Shown: one piece after another, positions 39,150 to 48,136 of the stretch | Numbering within the stretch: the first letter of the stretch is position 1 | Layout: the number at the start of each line of letters is the position of its first letter | Origin: Oscillospiraceae bacterium | Lineage (GTDB): Bacteria > Bacillota > Clostridia > Oscillospirales > Oscillospiraceae | Direction of reading: 5' to 3' | DNA: 48,796 bases | NCBI GenBank assembly: GCA_017398685.1 | Contig: JAFQFH010000022.1 | Location: 1-48,796 of the forward strand | Notes under the pieces: generated by a model | The model's database searches: none | What the model was told of the DNA's origin: nothing | The model's input: the letters and a program-made list of their open reading frames with translations, nothing else | Position numbers and translations under genes: made by a program

Positions 39150-42100
39150 TCAGTGGCGGCCTTTGTATCTGGGTTGCTTTTTCTTCATGGTGATGACAAT
39201 TGCAGCCGCGCCGCCAATAGCCACGAGGGAGATAGCAGCCATCAGCAGGGCATTGGCTTCATCGCCGGTCATGGGGAAGATGAAGGGCAGCAGAACGCGG
39301 AAGGGAGTTCTGGCCGCGCCGTATGCAAACTCAGCCAAAAGCTCGTAATTGAGCGCCTCAAGGCTGTTCATCACAGCGGCGGAGAGGGTGATGACCGTCA
39401 TTCCGTTGGGGCTTGAAGAGAGCACCACATAGTTGGGATCAAGGGGAACATTCATCACGAGAGTACCGTTGGCGCGGAAAATAGTAAGGCTGTTGAGAGT
39501 ATTTGCCGCAGTGTAGGGTACATTGGTGGTGAAGGACAGAGGGTAGCCGCTGCCGCGCACATAGCGGAGATTGTTGGGAGTTGCGGTGTAGGTAATGGCG
39601 CTTATCTGGAACTCAGCGAAGGCAGTGGCAGTCTTATCGGTGTCATAGGTCTTGGTGATAGTACCCTTGGCAGTGCCAATGTCTTTATTGTCGGCGTATG
39701 TAAGGGTGGAATCCAGGTTGCCGCCCTGCCAGCCCTTGGAGTAGGCAATTGTCAGAGGCTCGATTTCACTGCCGTTGTAAACGTAGGTCGAACCGGGCTT
39801 TTTCTCAACAAGTGATGCGGTCTCCTTATGGTCGCAGCCGTTGGTGCAGGTTTCGGTGATAACGTTGTCCTTGGCTGTGTAGGTGAAGGAGTGGTTGTTG
39901 TCGTCAAGCTCGCCGTATTCCTCGCCGCAGCCGTTTCTTGTACATTCGGCCTTGGCATAGCAGGTGGCGGTGCCGCCGGTGTGGTTTTTGCGTATCTCAA
40001 TGCTTCCCAGACTTACACACATACCTGGGGCCAGCTGACGGTACGCTTTCAGATCGTTCTCATTGTAATTTTCGCCTTCGATTGTGAGAACAGCGTTATC
40101 ATTGTCAATCACTATCTTGCCGCCGTTGGGGTCGGGGGAGCTGATAGTGCAGCCATTGGGCTCAATGCTGACATTCTTGGTAATAACAAGGTTTTCGGTC
40201 AGCACAATATTTGTGTAAAGCTGTACAGGTCCACTTTCAGCTTTGCTTATGGCTTCGCTCAGAGTGTCAAAGTTTTCAAATTCGCCTTCACTGATGATTA
40301 TGTATGCTACGGGATTAAATACATCAGGATCGCTTGGATTGACTTTGTTCTTTGTGACTGTATCTGCAAAACTGATGAGTGTACTGTTCAAACTTGCCGG
40401 GTACTGAATAAGGCCCAAATACTCGGAGGCATAGTCTTGACCACTGGTAGCGGTGACAGTTGAATTGCCGCTTACGGTTATATTTGCCCCAGTGCCGGAT
40501 GCAACAATTGCGGCGAAGGTATTTTCGCTTCCTTTGGAATAGACGTTTGAACCAGTAAGCCTGGAATCAGTCACTTCGACCTCGCATGCTGCATTAGTGT
40601 TTATTGCAGCATAGCCGCTAAGGTCACAGTTGTTGACAGCGATGCGACAGCCACTACCCGATGCGGCCACATTGACCGCATATTTTGCATTAGCGGTGAC
40701 ATTTGTCAGCATCAAGTCAACCGGCTTCTGAATAACATTGATGGCTCTCTCACTATTGGTATTTACAGTGAGCTGGTTGATTACTACTGTTCCTTCGGTG
40801 TTGACATTGATGGCTCGACCATTTGTTGCGTCACTACTTTTATGAGTAAGCGTATGTCCGTTGCCGTTGATAGTGATAGGCTTGTTTATCGTAATGCCGA
40901 TTGTATCTGTCTCCTCAACATCACCGAGCAGCTCGATGGTATCGCCGGGGTTTGCTGCGGCGACCGCTGCGGAAAGAGATTTGAAGAGTGAAGTTCCGAT
41001 TTTTGCGACCTGTGATGAATCAGGTTCAGGAGAATAAGTACCGTTGTCGTTGGCCTTGAACTCATAACCGTCGTCTTTTGCATATGTTTCGCTATAGTTA
41101 GTTATAAAAGTACCGCCGGTGATGGAGATAGCAGCATTTGCACGGGCGGCTTCTGCTTCATCAACAACATTACCATCGTTATCCGTTCCATCATCGTAGC
41201 TGAAAATACCATATTCTCCGTTTATGGTGCCGCCGGTAATGGAGACAGCATTTTTAGCCATTGTATTAGTAACATTATTGAGAGCCACATTGCCATTAAT
41301 AACAGTATCTCCGGAAATACTCAGCTTGACGTTTGATCCGCTCGGTCCATAACCATTGACATAAACGCCAAGATTATAGGTCTTATCGGTGGAGGTCACA
41401 AAACCGCCGGAAATGCTCAACGTGTATTCAGGTGCAGAATTGCCGGCGTTTTGTATCTGAACGTCTATTGCGCGATTTGCTGTAATATTTCCTGCTGTAA
41501 TTGTTACGCGGTTAGGCGCAGCGTCATTGAAAGATGCCATACGAAGTGCGGTTCTGGTTGCTGTGATATTACCGCCTTTGACATACAGCGTTGCACCTTC
41601 GCGGTTATCAATAGCATAGCATGCACCACCGTTTGAGGTGTTTTCTATTGTGCCGCTGATGACGGTCAATACACCATAGTTTGAAATGGTGTTGTTAGCG
41701 TAGCTGTTGTTCTCCGAGAAACTATCGGTGTGTGTGGTTATCTTGCCGTTACCAACTATGTCGTCCTGTATGGTCAAATCGCCATTGTTTTTAATCAAAT
41801 CCGTTGTGCCGGCTTTATCTGGATTATAGGATATTGTCTTGCCGTTCAGCTCAAGGGTGACAGTGCTTCCGGCAGGGATGGTAACGCCCTCGGTGAGAGC
41901 AATATTATCAAGCAAGGTAACAGTGCCGCCGTTGGCTGCTGCAATAGCTGCTTCGAGAGTTTCAAACTTATCCTCTCCCACCTGAGCCACGGGCTTTATC
42001 ATCGGCGCATATATGCCATTCTTGTACACCAGTTCATGCCCTTTCAGGCTGCCGTCGGTGCCCATAATGACATCAACAAAACTGCCCTCATCAGCGGAGA

Positions 42101-45011
42101 GCTTGGCTGCGGGATTATTAAGTATGACGGTTGCGCCGGGTACTGCGGTATCAGCATCTACAACACTTTCGGTCTTGCCGGTGTTGCTGCCCATATCAAT
42201 GATGATATGACCCAACCTGCAATTTATAAGGCTGACGCCGTTGAGAGTAACATCGGAGGCATTGGCATGGAGGACAAAGTCGGTGGCACCACTCCAGGCT
42301 TTGGCGTTGAAGTTCTGGAATGTAACATTATTGAGACTGCTTTTGCTGGTGTAGAACTGGACGCCTCTACAGCCGGGGGTGTCGTCGGTGCTGCCGCCGT
42401 CAAAGGTAAGGTTGTTGATGGTGACATTCCATGCGATGTCAGCTAACCAGTTACTGGAAGTCCATGTATTGCCGATGGCCTTGATGGAGTGATTGTTGCC
42501 GTTGATGGTAATACCTATCTTTGTAATGTCATCATTAGGGTAGCTTACATCAAGGGTGGAAGTAAGCTCAACATCACTGAGCAGTTCGATGATATCGCCG
42601 TTCTGAGCTGCTGCAATAGCCTGTTGGAGAGTTTCGTAAGGAGTGCCATTTATCTTTGCTACAGGTGAAGCAGAGGCGGTAACATTGTCCGCAGTGAAAC
42701 CATTTTTATCAAGAAAAACACCGTCTTTCAGTGGAACAGTTTCGGAACTGTTGTGCAGCAGGGTTACAGTATCGCCGGGCTGGGCGACTGCAGCCGCCTG
42801 AGTAACGGTAGTGTAAATCTTTCCGCCGACCATAACGCCGCATGCGCCATCGTCGTTTACGCAGGTAACGGGAACGTCAGAGCTGACAGGTGTGCCGTTG
42901 GGGGCACCGTCCATGTCCAATTCGAACACACCGGTACCTGAGTAGGTGTTACCGGAGAGGGTGACGCTTTCACCATAGGTGAGAACGATAGCGGGCTTTT
43001 GACCTGCGCCATCACTGGTATTTCCAAGTGCGGAGAAGTTAGAATTTTTGACAGTCAGTGCCGTGGTATTATTCAGTCCCTTATTTTCATCATACATTTT
43101 GATGCCACGGTTGCCGTTAAAGACACAGGTATCAACAGTAACATCTGCGCCGTAGGCCCAGAGAGGATAGTTTTCGTGGGACTTATTGAAGTTACAGCCA
43201 GTATAAGTAGTGGGGCAACCGGCAGCGCATGCACCGTTGGGGAAGGTGCAGTTGTTATAATTGACAGAGCCTACTCTGTAAACAGTGAAGGCCACATTCA
43301 TGAAGCCTGCATCGTCGGCAAAGGCCCCTGCAACTTTGCTAAGTTTGAGATTGCTGAATGTTACGGCGCAGTCATTGCCGGAAAGGCCACCGCTTATGTA
43401 GCCATTGGTGCCGTTGCGGTTAATCCAGATTTCAGCGGACTCACCCTCGCCGACAAAGTTGATGCTGTTATAGGCACCGTTCAAGTCGGGAGAAGCAGCG
43501 TCGTACACGGCTTTACCCAGAATGGTAAGAGTAACGTCGCCGCTCATACTGTTGGCGGCAGCAAGGGCTTCGCTGAGAGTTGCGTATCCAGTTTCGCCGA
43601 TTTTGGCAACATTTTCGACACCGGTTTCCGTCACCGGTGCGCCGCGGGCAATGACCTCGGAAATCGCACTAAAGTTTGCGTTGGCCATGAGGAGATTATA
43701 AAAGTCCGGCTCTCGATCCTGCATGTACCAATATTGACGGTAGGCCTCTTGCAGAAGCATGAGCTTGTCATACTGTGCTTTGACGATGTCAAAGTTTTCT
43801 CCGGTGATGCTGTCAGCGGCGGGAAGATCATTGACAAGCAGATTGAGCTTATCAACGATAACATTCCATACGGAAGTCTGATACTCTGCAAACTCCGGCT
43901 TGGAGGCCCATGCTGCGCGGTAGTTGTCCTCCAGCCCGCAAATACTGTACATCTGGAGGTATACGCTTTCTCTGACTTCGTCAGTGATAGTGTCGCTAAG
44001 GGCAAGCTTGCTGAGAAGTGCGTCAAAAAGCACGGTGGCCTTGTCCACATTGCCCTTGATGCACTCAGCAGTATGCTCCTCGGCGGCGCAATCGGGACGA
44101 TAGGAGCAGGGCACAGGCTCTGCCTCACCGCAGACAGTGCAGATACCATCCACGAAATTATGTCCTGCGGGGATGACCTCGGTTTTGCTGCTATCGCCGC
44201 AGACGGTGCAGGTATAGGTCTTAACACCCTCGGTGGTACATGTAGCAGCTGTGGTGGCAGTACCCTCGTCGTACTTGTGACCGGCGGGGATAGTCTCGGT
44301 ATAAGTATCGCCGCAGTTGGAACAGGTAAATGTCCTGCTGCCGTCAGTGGTGCAGTTTGCGGCAGTGTCAATAATGCCCTCACCGTAGCTGTGGCCGATA
44401 GGATCGGCAGGGACTTTCTCCTCAAAGCCGCAGCCCTCCACCGTGCAGGTATACACATCGAAACCTGCCTCGGTGCAGGTGGAGGTGCACACTACATCGC
44501 AGCTGTGATCTGTCGCGGAGATGACATCGGTATATGTATCACCACAGGCGGAGCAGGTGAATGTCTTAACACCTTCGGTAGTGCAGGTAGCAGCAGTGGT
44601 AATGCTCTCCACGTAGCTGTGACCGGCGGGGATGGTTTCAGTGCTGAGAGTTTCGCCGCAGACGGTGCAGCTTACGGTTTTGACGCCGTCGGTGGTGCAG
44701 GTGGCAGTGCTGACAGCATCACCGGGGGTGTGTCCGGTAGCGGCAACAGCCTCGCTGCTGATGACCGCGCCGCAGCCTTCAACGCCGCAGTACACGGTGA
44801 TGGTACCCTCGGCAACACAGGTAGCGGTGTTCACGGTATTACCGGCTACGTGGGTGCACCCGCCCTCACTGAGAAGGTTGATTTCATCCTCGTTCCCGGT
44901 CGGGGGCTGCTCGCCGCCCATATCCTCTGCAAAAGCAAAGGGCAGCATGGACAGCAGCATCATCACTGCCAGAAGCAGTGCGGCTAATCTCTTAGAAACA
45001 CTCAATTTCAT
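39150..45011 (-). CDS. giant adhesin-like surface protein with CxxC repeats and beta-helix region
   Basis: A 1953-residue secreted protein. Signal peptide about 1-28 (ending PFAFAED). Residues about 50-310 carry six or so modules of about 45 residues, each with a CT(V/A)CG-type CxxC pair, a Cys in ATCTTEG, and an IPAGH histidine, a layout fit for a metal site or disulfides. A helical region follows (about 325-470). From about 480 to 1700 there are repeated units beginning VAKIG...ETLxxAIAAAxxGDxIxLLxD, followed by N/T/V/G-rich beta strands like a right-handed beta-helix. The C-terminus FPMTGDEAN, a hydrophobic helix and KKKQPRYKGRH resembles a sortase signal. GGAGG precedes the ATG. Likely a wall-linked adhesin or glycan-handling protein; function unproven. 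Confidence 0.87.
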   Translation of the reverse strand: MKLSVSKRLAALLLAVMMLLSMLPFAFAEDMGGEQPPTGNEDEINLLSEGGCTHVAGNTVNTATCVAEGTITVYCGVEGCGAVISSEAVAATGHTPGDAVSTATCTTDGVKTVSCTVCGETLSTETIPAGHSYVESITTAATCTTEGVKTFTCSACGDTYTDVISATDHSCDVVCTSTCTEAGFDVYTCTVEGCGFEEKVPADPIGHSYGEGIIDTAANCTTDGSRTFTCSNCGDTYTETIPAGHKYDEGTATTAATCTTEGVKTYTCTVCGDSSKTEVIPAGHNFVDGICTVCGEAEPVPCSYRPDCAAEEHTAECIKGNVDKATVLFDALLSKLALSDTITDEVRESVYLQMYSICGLEDNYRAAWASKPEFAEYQTSVWNVIVDKLNLLVNDLPAADSITGENFDIVKAQYDKLMLLQEAYRQYWYMQDREPDFYNLLMANANFSAISEVIARGAPVTETGVENVAKIGETGYATLSEALAAANSMSGDVTLTILGKAVYDAASPDLNGAYNSINFVGEGESAEIWINRNGTNGYISGGLSGNDCAVTFSNLKLSKVAGAFADDAGFMNVAFTVYRVGSVNYNNCTFPNGACAAGCPTTYTGCNFNKSHENYPLWAYGADVTVDTCVFNGNRGIKMYDENKGLNNTTALTVKNSNFSALGNTSDGAGQKPAIVLTYGESVTLSGNTYSGTGVFELDMDGAPNGTPVSSDVPVTCVNDDGACGVMVGGKIYTTVTQAAAVAQPGDTVTLLHNSSETVPLKDGVFLDKNGFTADNVTASASPVAKINGTPYETLQQAIAAAQNGDIIELLSDVELTSTLDVSYPNDDITKIGITINGNNHSIKAIGNTWTSSNWLADIAWNVTINNLTFDGGSTDDTPGCRGVQFYTSKSSLNNVTFQNFNAKAWSGATDFVLHANASDVTLNGVSLINCRLGHIIIDMGSNTGKTESVVDADTAVPGATVILNNPAAKLSADEGSFVDVIMGTDGSLKGHELVYKNGIYAPMIKPVAQVGEDKFETLEAAIAAANGGTVTLLDNIALTEGVTIPAGSTVTLELNGKTISYNPDKAGTTDLIKNNGDLTIQDDIVGNGKITTHTDSFSENNSYANNTISNYGVLTVISGTIENTSNGGACYAIDNREGATLYVKGGNITATRTALRMASFNDAAPNRVTITAGNITANRAIDVQIQNAGNSAPEYTLSISGGFVTSTDKTYNLGVYVNGYGPSGSNVKLSISGDTVINGNVALNNVTNTMAKNAVSITGGTINGEYGIFSYDDGTDNDGNVVDEAEAARANAAISITGGTFITNYSETYAKDDGYEFKANDNGTYSPEPDSSQVAKIGTSLFKSLSAAVAAANPGDTIELLGDVEETDTIGITINKPITINGNGHTLTHKSSDATNGRAINVNTEGTVVINQLTVNTNSERAINVIQKPVDLMLTNVTANAKYAVNVAASGSGCRIAVNNCDLSGYAAINTNAACEVEVTDSRLTGSNVYSKGSENTFAAIVASGTGANITVSGNSTVTATSGQDYASEYLGLIQYPASLNSTLISFADTVTKNKVNPSDPDVFNPVAYIIISEGEFENFDTLSEAISKAESGPVQLYTNIVLTENLVITKNVSIEPNGCTISSPDPNGGKIVIDNDNAVLTIEGENYNENDLKAYRQLAPGMCVSLGSIEIRKNHTGGTATCYAKAECTRNGCGEEYGELDDNNHSFTYTAKDNVITETCTNGCDHKETASLVEKKPGSTYVYNGSEIEPLTIAYSKGWQGGNLDSTLTYADNKDIGTAKGTITKTYDTDKTATAFAEFQISAITYTATPNNLRYVRGSGYPLSFTTNVPYTAANTLNSLTIFRANGTLVMNVPLDPNYVVLSSSPNGMTVITLSAAVMNSLEALNYELLAEFAYGAARTPFRVLLPFIFPMTGDEANALLMAAISLVAIGGAAAIVITMKKKQPRYKGRH

Positions 45012-45094
45012 ACGTGTCCTCCTGTCGTCTCCCGCCGGATAAAGGTGCGCGGGAGCTAATCATAAACTGAACCGAAAATAATATAACATTCTAC

Positions 45095-45122
45095 ATTATA
45101 CTCAGAAATATCCGGATGTCAA
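45095..45122 (-). promoter_or_regulatory. near-consensus promoter of the giant surface protein
   Basis: Minus strand: perfect TTGACA (45117-45122), 16 bases, perfect TATAAT (45095-45100). The leader of about 75 bases contains a GC hairpin (45029-45053). Confidence 0.75.
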
Positions 45123-45239
45123 TGTGTTTACAAAAACCCATCCAAAAAAATACATTTATTGACAAATAATTGCGGTAACGGAATTATTTCAGCCTTTTGT
45201 TCTCGTTTTCCGCTTTCAATTGTGGAAATATCCTCGGCT

Positions 45240-45268
45240 TTGTGCTAGTATATTGGCGCTGGTATATA
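45240..45268 (+). promoter_or_regulatory. promoter of the MBL-fold gene
   Basis: TTGTGC (45240-45245), 17 bases, TATATA (45263-45268). Confidence 0.5.
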
Positions 45269-45309
45269 CAAAGAAAGATGGCATTTTATTCCTTGTTCCG
45301 AGGTGGCAT

Positions 45310-46296
45310 ATGCACGAGAGCACAGTGAAAAGAATAGCTGAAAATATATATTGTTTCCCCATTCCCCTGCCGGATAATCCGCTGAAGTGGCTCAACTGCT
45401 ATGTTATCCGGGGCTATGAGGGACAGCGCAGTCTTTTGATGGACACGGGCTTTAATCAAAAGCCCTGTCTGGACGCGCTTTTGCAGGGCATGGATGAGCT
45501 TGGCCTCCGACCGGAGCTGACGGACATTTTCCTCACACATCTGCACTCCGACCATACCGGCAACGCGGCAGTGCTCAGCGAGATGGGTTGCCGGGTGCTT
45601 ATGGGCGAGATCGACAAGGCGAGGATGAACAAGTCCCGCTGGGCAAAGCGCATGGAGCTTTTTGAAGTTGAAGGCATGCCCCATGAGCTTATCCAGCAGG
45701 TCGTTGACAGCAACCCGGGTATGCTCTATGCGCCAAAGCTTTTTGACGCTGTAGGCGTGGCAGACGGGGATGTGCTCTCCTACGGCGGCTATGAGCTTGA
45801 GTGCATCCATGTGCCGGGGCACACACCGGGGCAGATGTGTCTGTATGCAAAAAAGGAGAAGATACTCTTCTCCTCCGATCATATTCTCTTTGACATAAGC
45901 CCCAACATAACCGTATGGGCCGGTTTTGAAGACCCAGTGGGGCAGTACATTGAAAGTCTGGGCAAAATAATGGAGCTGGATGTGGACATCTGCCTGCCTG
46001 CTCACAGGACCACCGGCAGCAAAACCATGCGTGAGCGTGCGCAGGAGCTTATAGCGCACCATCAGCGCCGCCTTGCGGAAACCGAGCGGATAATCCGGGA
46101 AAATCCGGGCATCCGCGCCTACGACATGGCCGGCATGATGAGCTGGCGCATCCGGGCCAGAAGCTGGGCGGAATTTCCCCCGGCACAGAAAAATTTTGCC
46201 TTTCTGGAAACACTGGCGCACATCGAGTACCTGCTTGCCCGGGGAAAGATACGCAGGCTGACGGATGAAGAAGGAAAGGCCAGTTATGCGGTGTGA
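45310..46296 (+). CDS. MBL-fold metallohydrolase
   Basis: A 328-residue cytoplasmic metallo-beta-lactamase-fold enzyme. THLHSDHTGN is the HxHxDH motif that binds two metals, HVPGHTPGQM gives the next histidine, FSSDHILF the bridging aspartate, and LPAHRTTG the last histidine. Family members hydrolyse thioesters, lactones or phosphoesters. The C-terminal 80 residues are helical, as in larger members. The ATG at 45310 has GAGGTGG before it; the in-frame codons upstream lie in the promoter. Confidence 0.92.
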   Translation: MHESTVKRIAENIYCFPIPLPDNPLKWLNCYVIRGYEGQRSLLMDTGFNQKPCLDALLQGMDELGLRPELTDIFLTHLHSDHTGNAAVLSEMGCRVLMGEIDKARMNKSRWAKRMELFEVEGMPHELIQQVVDSNPGMLYAPKLFDAVGVADGDVLSYGGYELECIHVPGHTPGQMCLYAKKEKILFSSDHILFDISPNITVWAGFEDPVGQYIESLGKIMELDVDICLPAHRTTGSKTMRERAQELIAHHQRRLAETERIIRENPGIRAYDMAGMMSWRIRARSWAEFPPAQKNFAFLETLAHIEYLLARGKIRRLTDEEGKASYAV

Positions 46297-46348
46297 CATT
46301 TCAGCCGCGTAGCATTGAAGGCGGAACATACGCAGATAGCTCAGTCTG

Positions 46349-46501
46349 AAACAAGGCAAGGACAGCCGCAGAACGGCTTGTCCTTGCCTTGTTTGATGTG
46401 GATATAAATTTGTGTGGCGTAACTCACGTGCCTGTCGAGCCGTTCGCATAGCCGTTGGATTTCTGGGATGCGATTACGGTGACATCCACTGTGTTTGCAT
46501 C
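46349..46501 (+). repeat. dispersed repeat, copy 1
   Basis: It opens with a long hairpin (46349-46394: AAACAAGGCAAGGACA paired with its complement) and goes on to GCGATTACGGTGACATCCAC and GTGTTTGCATC. The same order of blocks occurs at 47802-47952 in the same orientation, with many base changes. No open frame explains it. The hairpin may also end the MBL gene. Confidence 0.65.
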
Positions 46502-46536
46502 TCCGAAGATAATACTGTGAGACATTTTTCTTATAT

Positions 46537-46851
46537 TTACTTTTCAATAATACTTGGTCTGCTTCTATCTCTCCTGCCGTGCAGGAAGCGCCGTATCTCA
46601 ACCGTATCATGAAATACAGCATAGTAAAGCACATAATTCTTTATACTGACTTTTCTGATTTCGTCCTTCATTGGTCTGTCTGTCCAGTACAGTTCAAAGG
46701 CATATGGGAACTCAGCGATAAGCTTAACTGTCTTGTCTAGTTCTGATAACAGATCCTCTGCAGCAGATGGCGAATCCAGATTGAAAGCAATATAATCAAC
46801 CGCTTCCAGAATATCTGCCTCTGCTAAAGGCAGATACACAACCTTATGCAC
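46537..46851 (-). CDS. RelE/ParE-family toxin
   Basis: A 104-residue small basic protein of the RelE/ParE superfamily: VVYLPLAEADILEAVDYIAF, LLSELDKTVKLIAEFPYAF, RKVSIKNYVLYYAVF and VEIRRFLHGRRD are typical. RelE types cut mRNA on the ribosome; ParE types poison gyrase. The sequence alone does not decide; the N-terminal LPLAEADI fits the ParE group. It overlaps its antitoxin by eight bases. Confidence 0.88.
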   Translation of the reverse strand: MHKVVYLPLAEADILEAVDYIAFNLDSPSAAEDLLSELDKTVKLIAEFPYAFELYWTDRPMKDEIRKVSIKNYVLYYAVFHDTVEIRRFLHGRRDRSRPSIIEK

Positions 46852-47131
46852 GGCGTTTTTCCTCCGCTGCGGCTATTCTTTGACGAGCCTTTGCCATAAG
46901 CTCATCGTGGCCGATTCTTTCCGTGGTGCTTGCTGCCTGTATCTCAGCTTCACGGAGTTTATCATAAACCATGCTTTCGTAGCGGTTTTCCTCATAGCAA
47001 TCCATGCTCATTACAACAATAGACCCAACACCATTTTTGGTAAGAAAAACAGGCTCCCTGCTCTCCTGAACCTCTTTGGTGATTTCTGCAAAATGATTTC
47101 TTAAATCCGATACCGGGCGAATAGAGGGCAT
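46844..47131 (-). CDS. Phd/YefM-family antitoxin
   Basis: A 95-residue protein. The N-terminal PVSDLRNHFAEITKEVQESREPVFLT is the Phd/YefM DNA-binding fold; the C-terminal part, rich in charged residues, should wrap the toxin. AAAGGAG lies before the ATG. Antitoxin first, toxin second and overlapping is the normal order. It should repress its own promoter; CATAATTATG at 47161-47170 is a candidate site. Confidence 0.88.
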   Translation of the reverse strand: MPSIRPVSDLRNHFAEITKEVQESREPVFLTKNGVGSIVVMSMDCYEENRYESMVYDKLREAEIQAASTTERIGHDELMAKARQRIAAAEEKRRA

Positions 47132-47160
47132 AGGCTCAGCTCCTTTAGCAAAATTCGGTA

Positions 47161-47170
47161 CATAATTATG
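47161..47170. promoter_or_regulatory. candidate operator of the toxin-antitoxin pair
   Basis: Perfect 10-bp palindrome CATAATTATG, 30 bases upstream of the antitoxin start in an AT-rich promoter zone. Confidence 0.35.
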
Positions 47171-47303
47171 CTAATATAAGTATATGCAGTCGGCCGAAGA
47201 AAGTCAAGAGAAAAAGTAAATTCGTCTCATGGTGGGATTTAATTCCTCAGACAGGAGGTAACTATTATTAGTGAAATAAAAGAGAAATCCACATTAGGTT
47301 AAT

Positions 47304-47462
47304 TTAAGCTCTTGGGCAGATGTTTATGACCAATGCTCAATAGAAACGAAGAAGATGTTTATCTCATATTTTGTCAAGGCTGTGTATGTTCACAAGGACT
47401 ATAATCTGGATATAGAGTTCAATGTTTCTTTTGATGATTTCAAGTATTTCTCAGTCAGGTAA
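47304..47462 (+). pseudogene. C-terminal remnant of a large serine recombinase
   Basis: Fifty-two codons in frame, opening LSSWADVYDQCSIETKKMF and continuing with YVHKDYNLDIEFNVSFDDF, match the last part of large site-specific recombinases (pattern LLSWADxYDxxxxExKKMI...VxVYRDYxLxIEFNxxFEQF, as I recall it). A TAG at 47295 closes the frame upstream, and nothing of the catalytic domain is present in the window. It is the scar of a mobile element. Confidence 0.75.
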
Positions 47463-47531
47463 AAAAACAGGCATACGGTTCGCATGCAAAAAAGGATGCA
47501 CTAAAAAAGTTCTGCAAAAATAGTAAAACCA

Positions 47532-47563
47532 CCTCGAAGCCCAGCGAAGCAGGTTCGAGGTGG
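47532..47563. other. hairpin in the decayed region
   Basis: CCACCTCGAA (from about 47531) pairs with TTCGAGGTGG (to about 47563). The stretch 47463-47648 has no gene. Confidence 0.5.
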
Positions 47564-47590
47564 AAAGGAAGAGCGATGGAGCTCAGATGA

Positions 47591-47623
47591 AAAAACACAG
47601 GCTCTTACGAAACCTGTGTTTTT
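47591..47623. terminator. terminator-like hairpin
   Basis: Stem AAAAACACAGG (47591-47601) with CCTGTGTTTTT (47613-47623). It could end a rightward transcript of the lost element or the leftward tRNA fragment. Confidence 0.7.
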
Positions 47624-47648
47624 AAGCAGAGCAAAATCAGCTCTGACG

Positions 47649-47707
47649 TGGTGGACCTAATCGGGATCGAACCGACGACCTTACGGATGCGAACCGTACG
47701 CTCTCCC
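47649..47707 (-). pseudogene. 3' part of a tRNA-Ala (anticodon CGC)
   Basis: Read leftward: end of the D arm (GGGAGAGCG), anticodon arm TACGG-TTCGCAT-CCGTA, variable loop, T arm GTCGG-TTCGATC-CCGAT, acceptor 3' strand TAGGTCC, then ACCA with CCA encoded. The U at the equivalent of position 70 fits the G3-U70 identity of tRNA-Ala. The 5' acceptor half (expected to pair with TAGGTCC) is missing: upstream bases are unrelated. This is the usual scar at the far end of an element integrated in a tRNA gene. Confidence 0.75.
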
Positions 47708-47801
47708 GGAGGTGAAAGAAATGTGCCCCTGAAATAGTGTCGTAAAAGGCAGATAAAATATAGAAAAAGAAAGGGAAATGTACGAATAAGTCAGCCGAAA
47801 G

Positions 47802-47952
47802 AAAGGCAAGGAGAGCTGCTGAACAGCTTGTCCTTGCCTTTTGATGATATGGGCATAAATTTGTGCGGTGCAACTCATATGCCTACCGGACGGTTCGCAT
47901 CACAGGTTTGCTTTGGGGATGCGATTACGGTGCTGTCCACCGTGTTCGCATC
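47802..47952 (+). repeat. dispersed repeat, copy 2
   Basis: Begins with a hairpin (about 47802-47841, AAAGGCAAGGAG paired with CTTGTCCTTGCCTTT) and continues ATAAATTTGTGCGG, CAACTCATATGCCT, ACGGTTCGCATC, GCGATTACGGTG and GTGTTCGCATC, in the same order as copy 1. Confidence 0.65.
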
Positions 47953-47971
47953 ATAAATCACACATCATAAT

Positions 47972-48136
47972 TTAGAACAGCGTAGTACGTTGATAGAACA
48001 AAGGATTTGCGCCTTTATCCAATTTATACTCAATCGTACTTAAATCGCGGTTTTCTTTTTCTGCTTGTTTTTTTGTCCAATTAATTAACGCTAATTCATA
48101 TTCATTATATGCAGTACCACAATTAGTATTCAGAAC
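47972..48136 (-). other. short open frame without start, possible gene remnant
   Basis: Fifty-four open codons ending at TAA (47972). The translation includes YNEYELALINWTKKQAEKEN and looks like real protein rather than noise, but there is no ATG and I do not recognise the family. It may be the end of a gene cut by the events that made this region. Confidence 0.25.

Noticed and set aside
42999-44987. long open frame antisense to the giant surface protein
   Set aside because: The sense frame has a signal peptide, repeats, promoter and sorting signal; the antisense frame mirrors its repeats.
46341-46634. 97-codon minus frame over the dispersed repeat and end of the toxin gene
   Set aside because: It overlaps the supported toxin in another frame and consists mostly of repeat sequence; part of its translation recurs in copy 2 only because the DNA repeats.
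47649-47707. intact tRNA gene
   Set aside because: The 5' acceptor strand and most of the D arm are absent, so only a 3' fragment can be supported.
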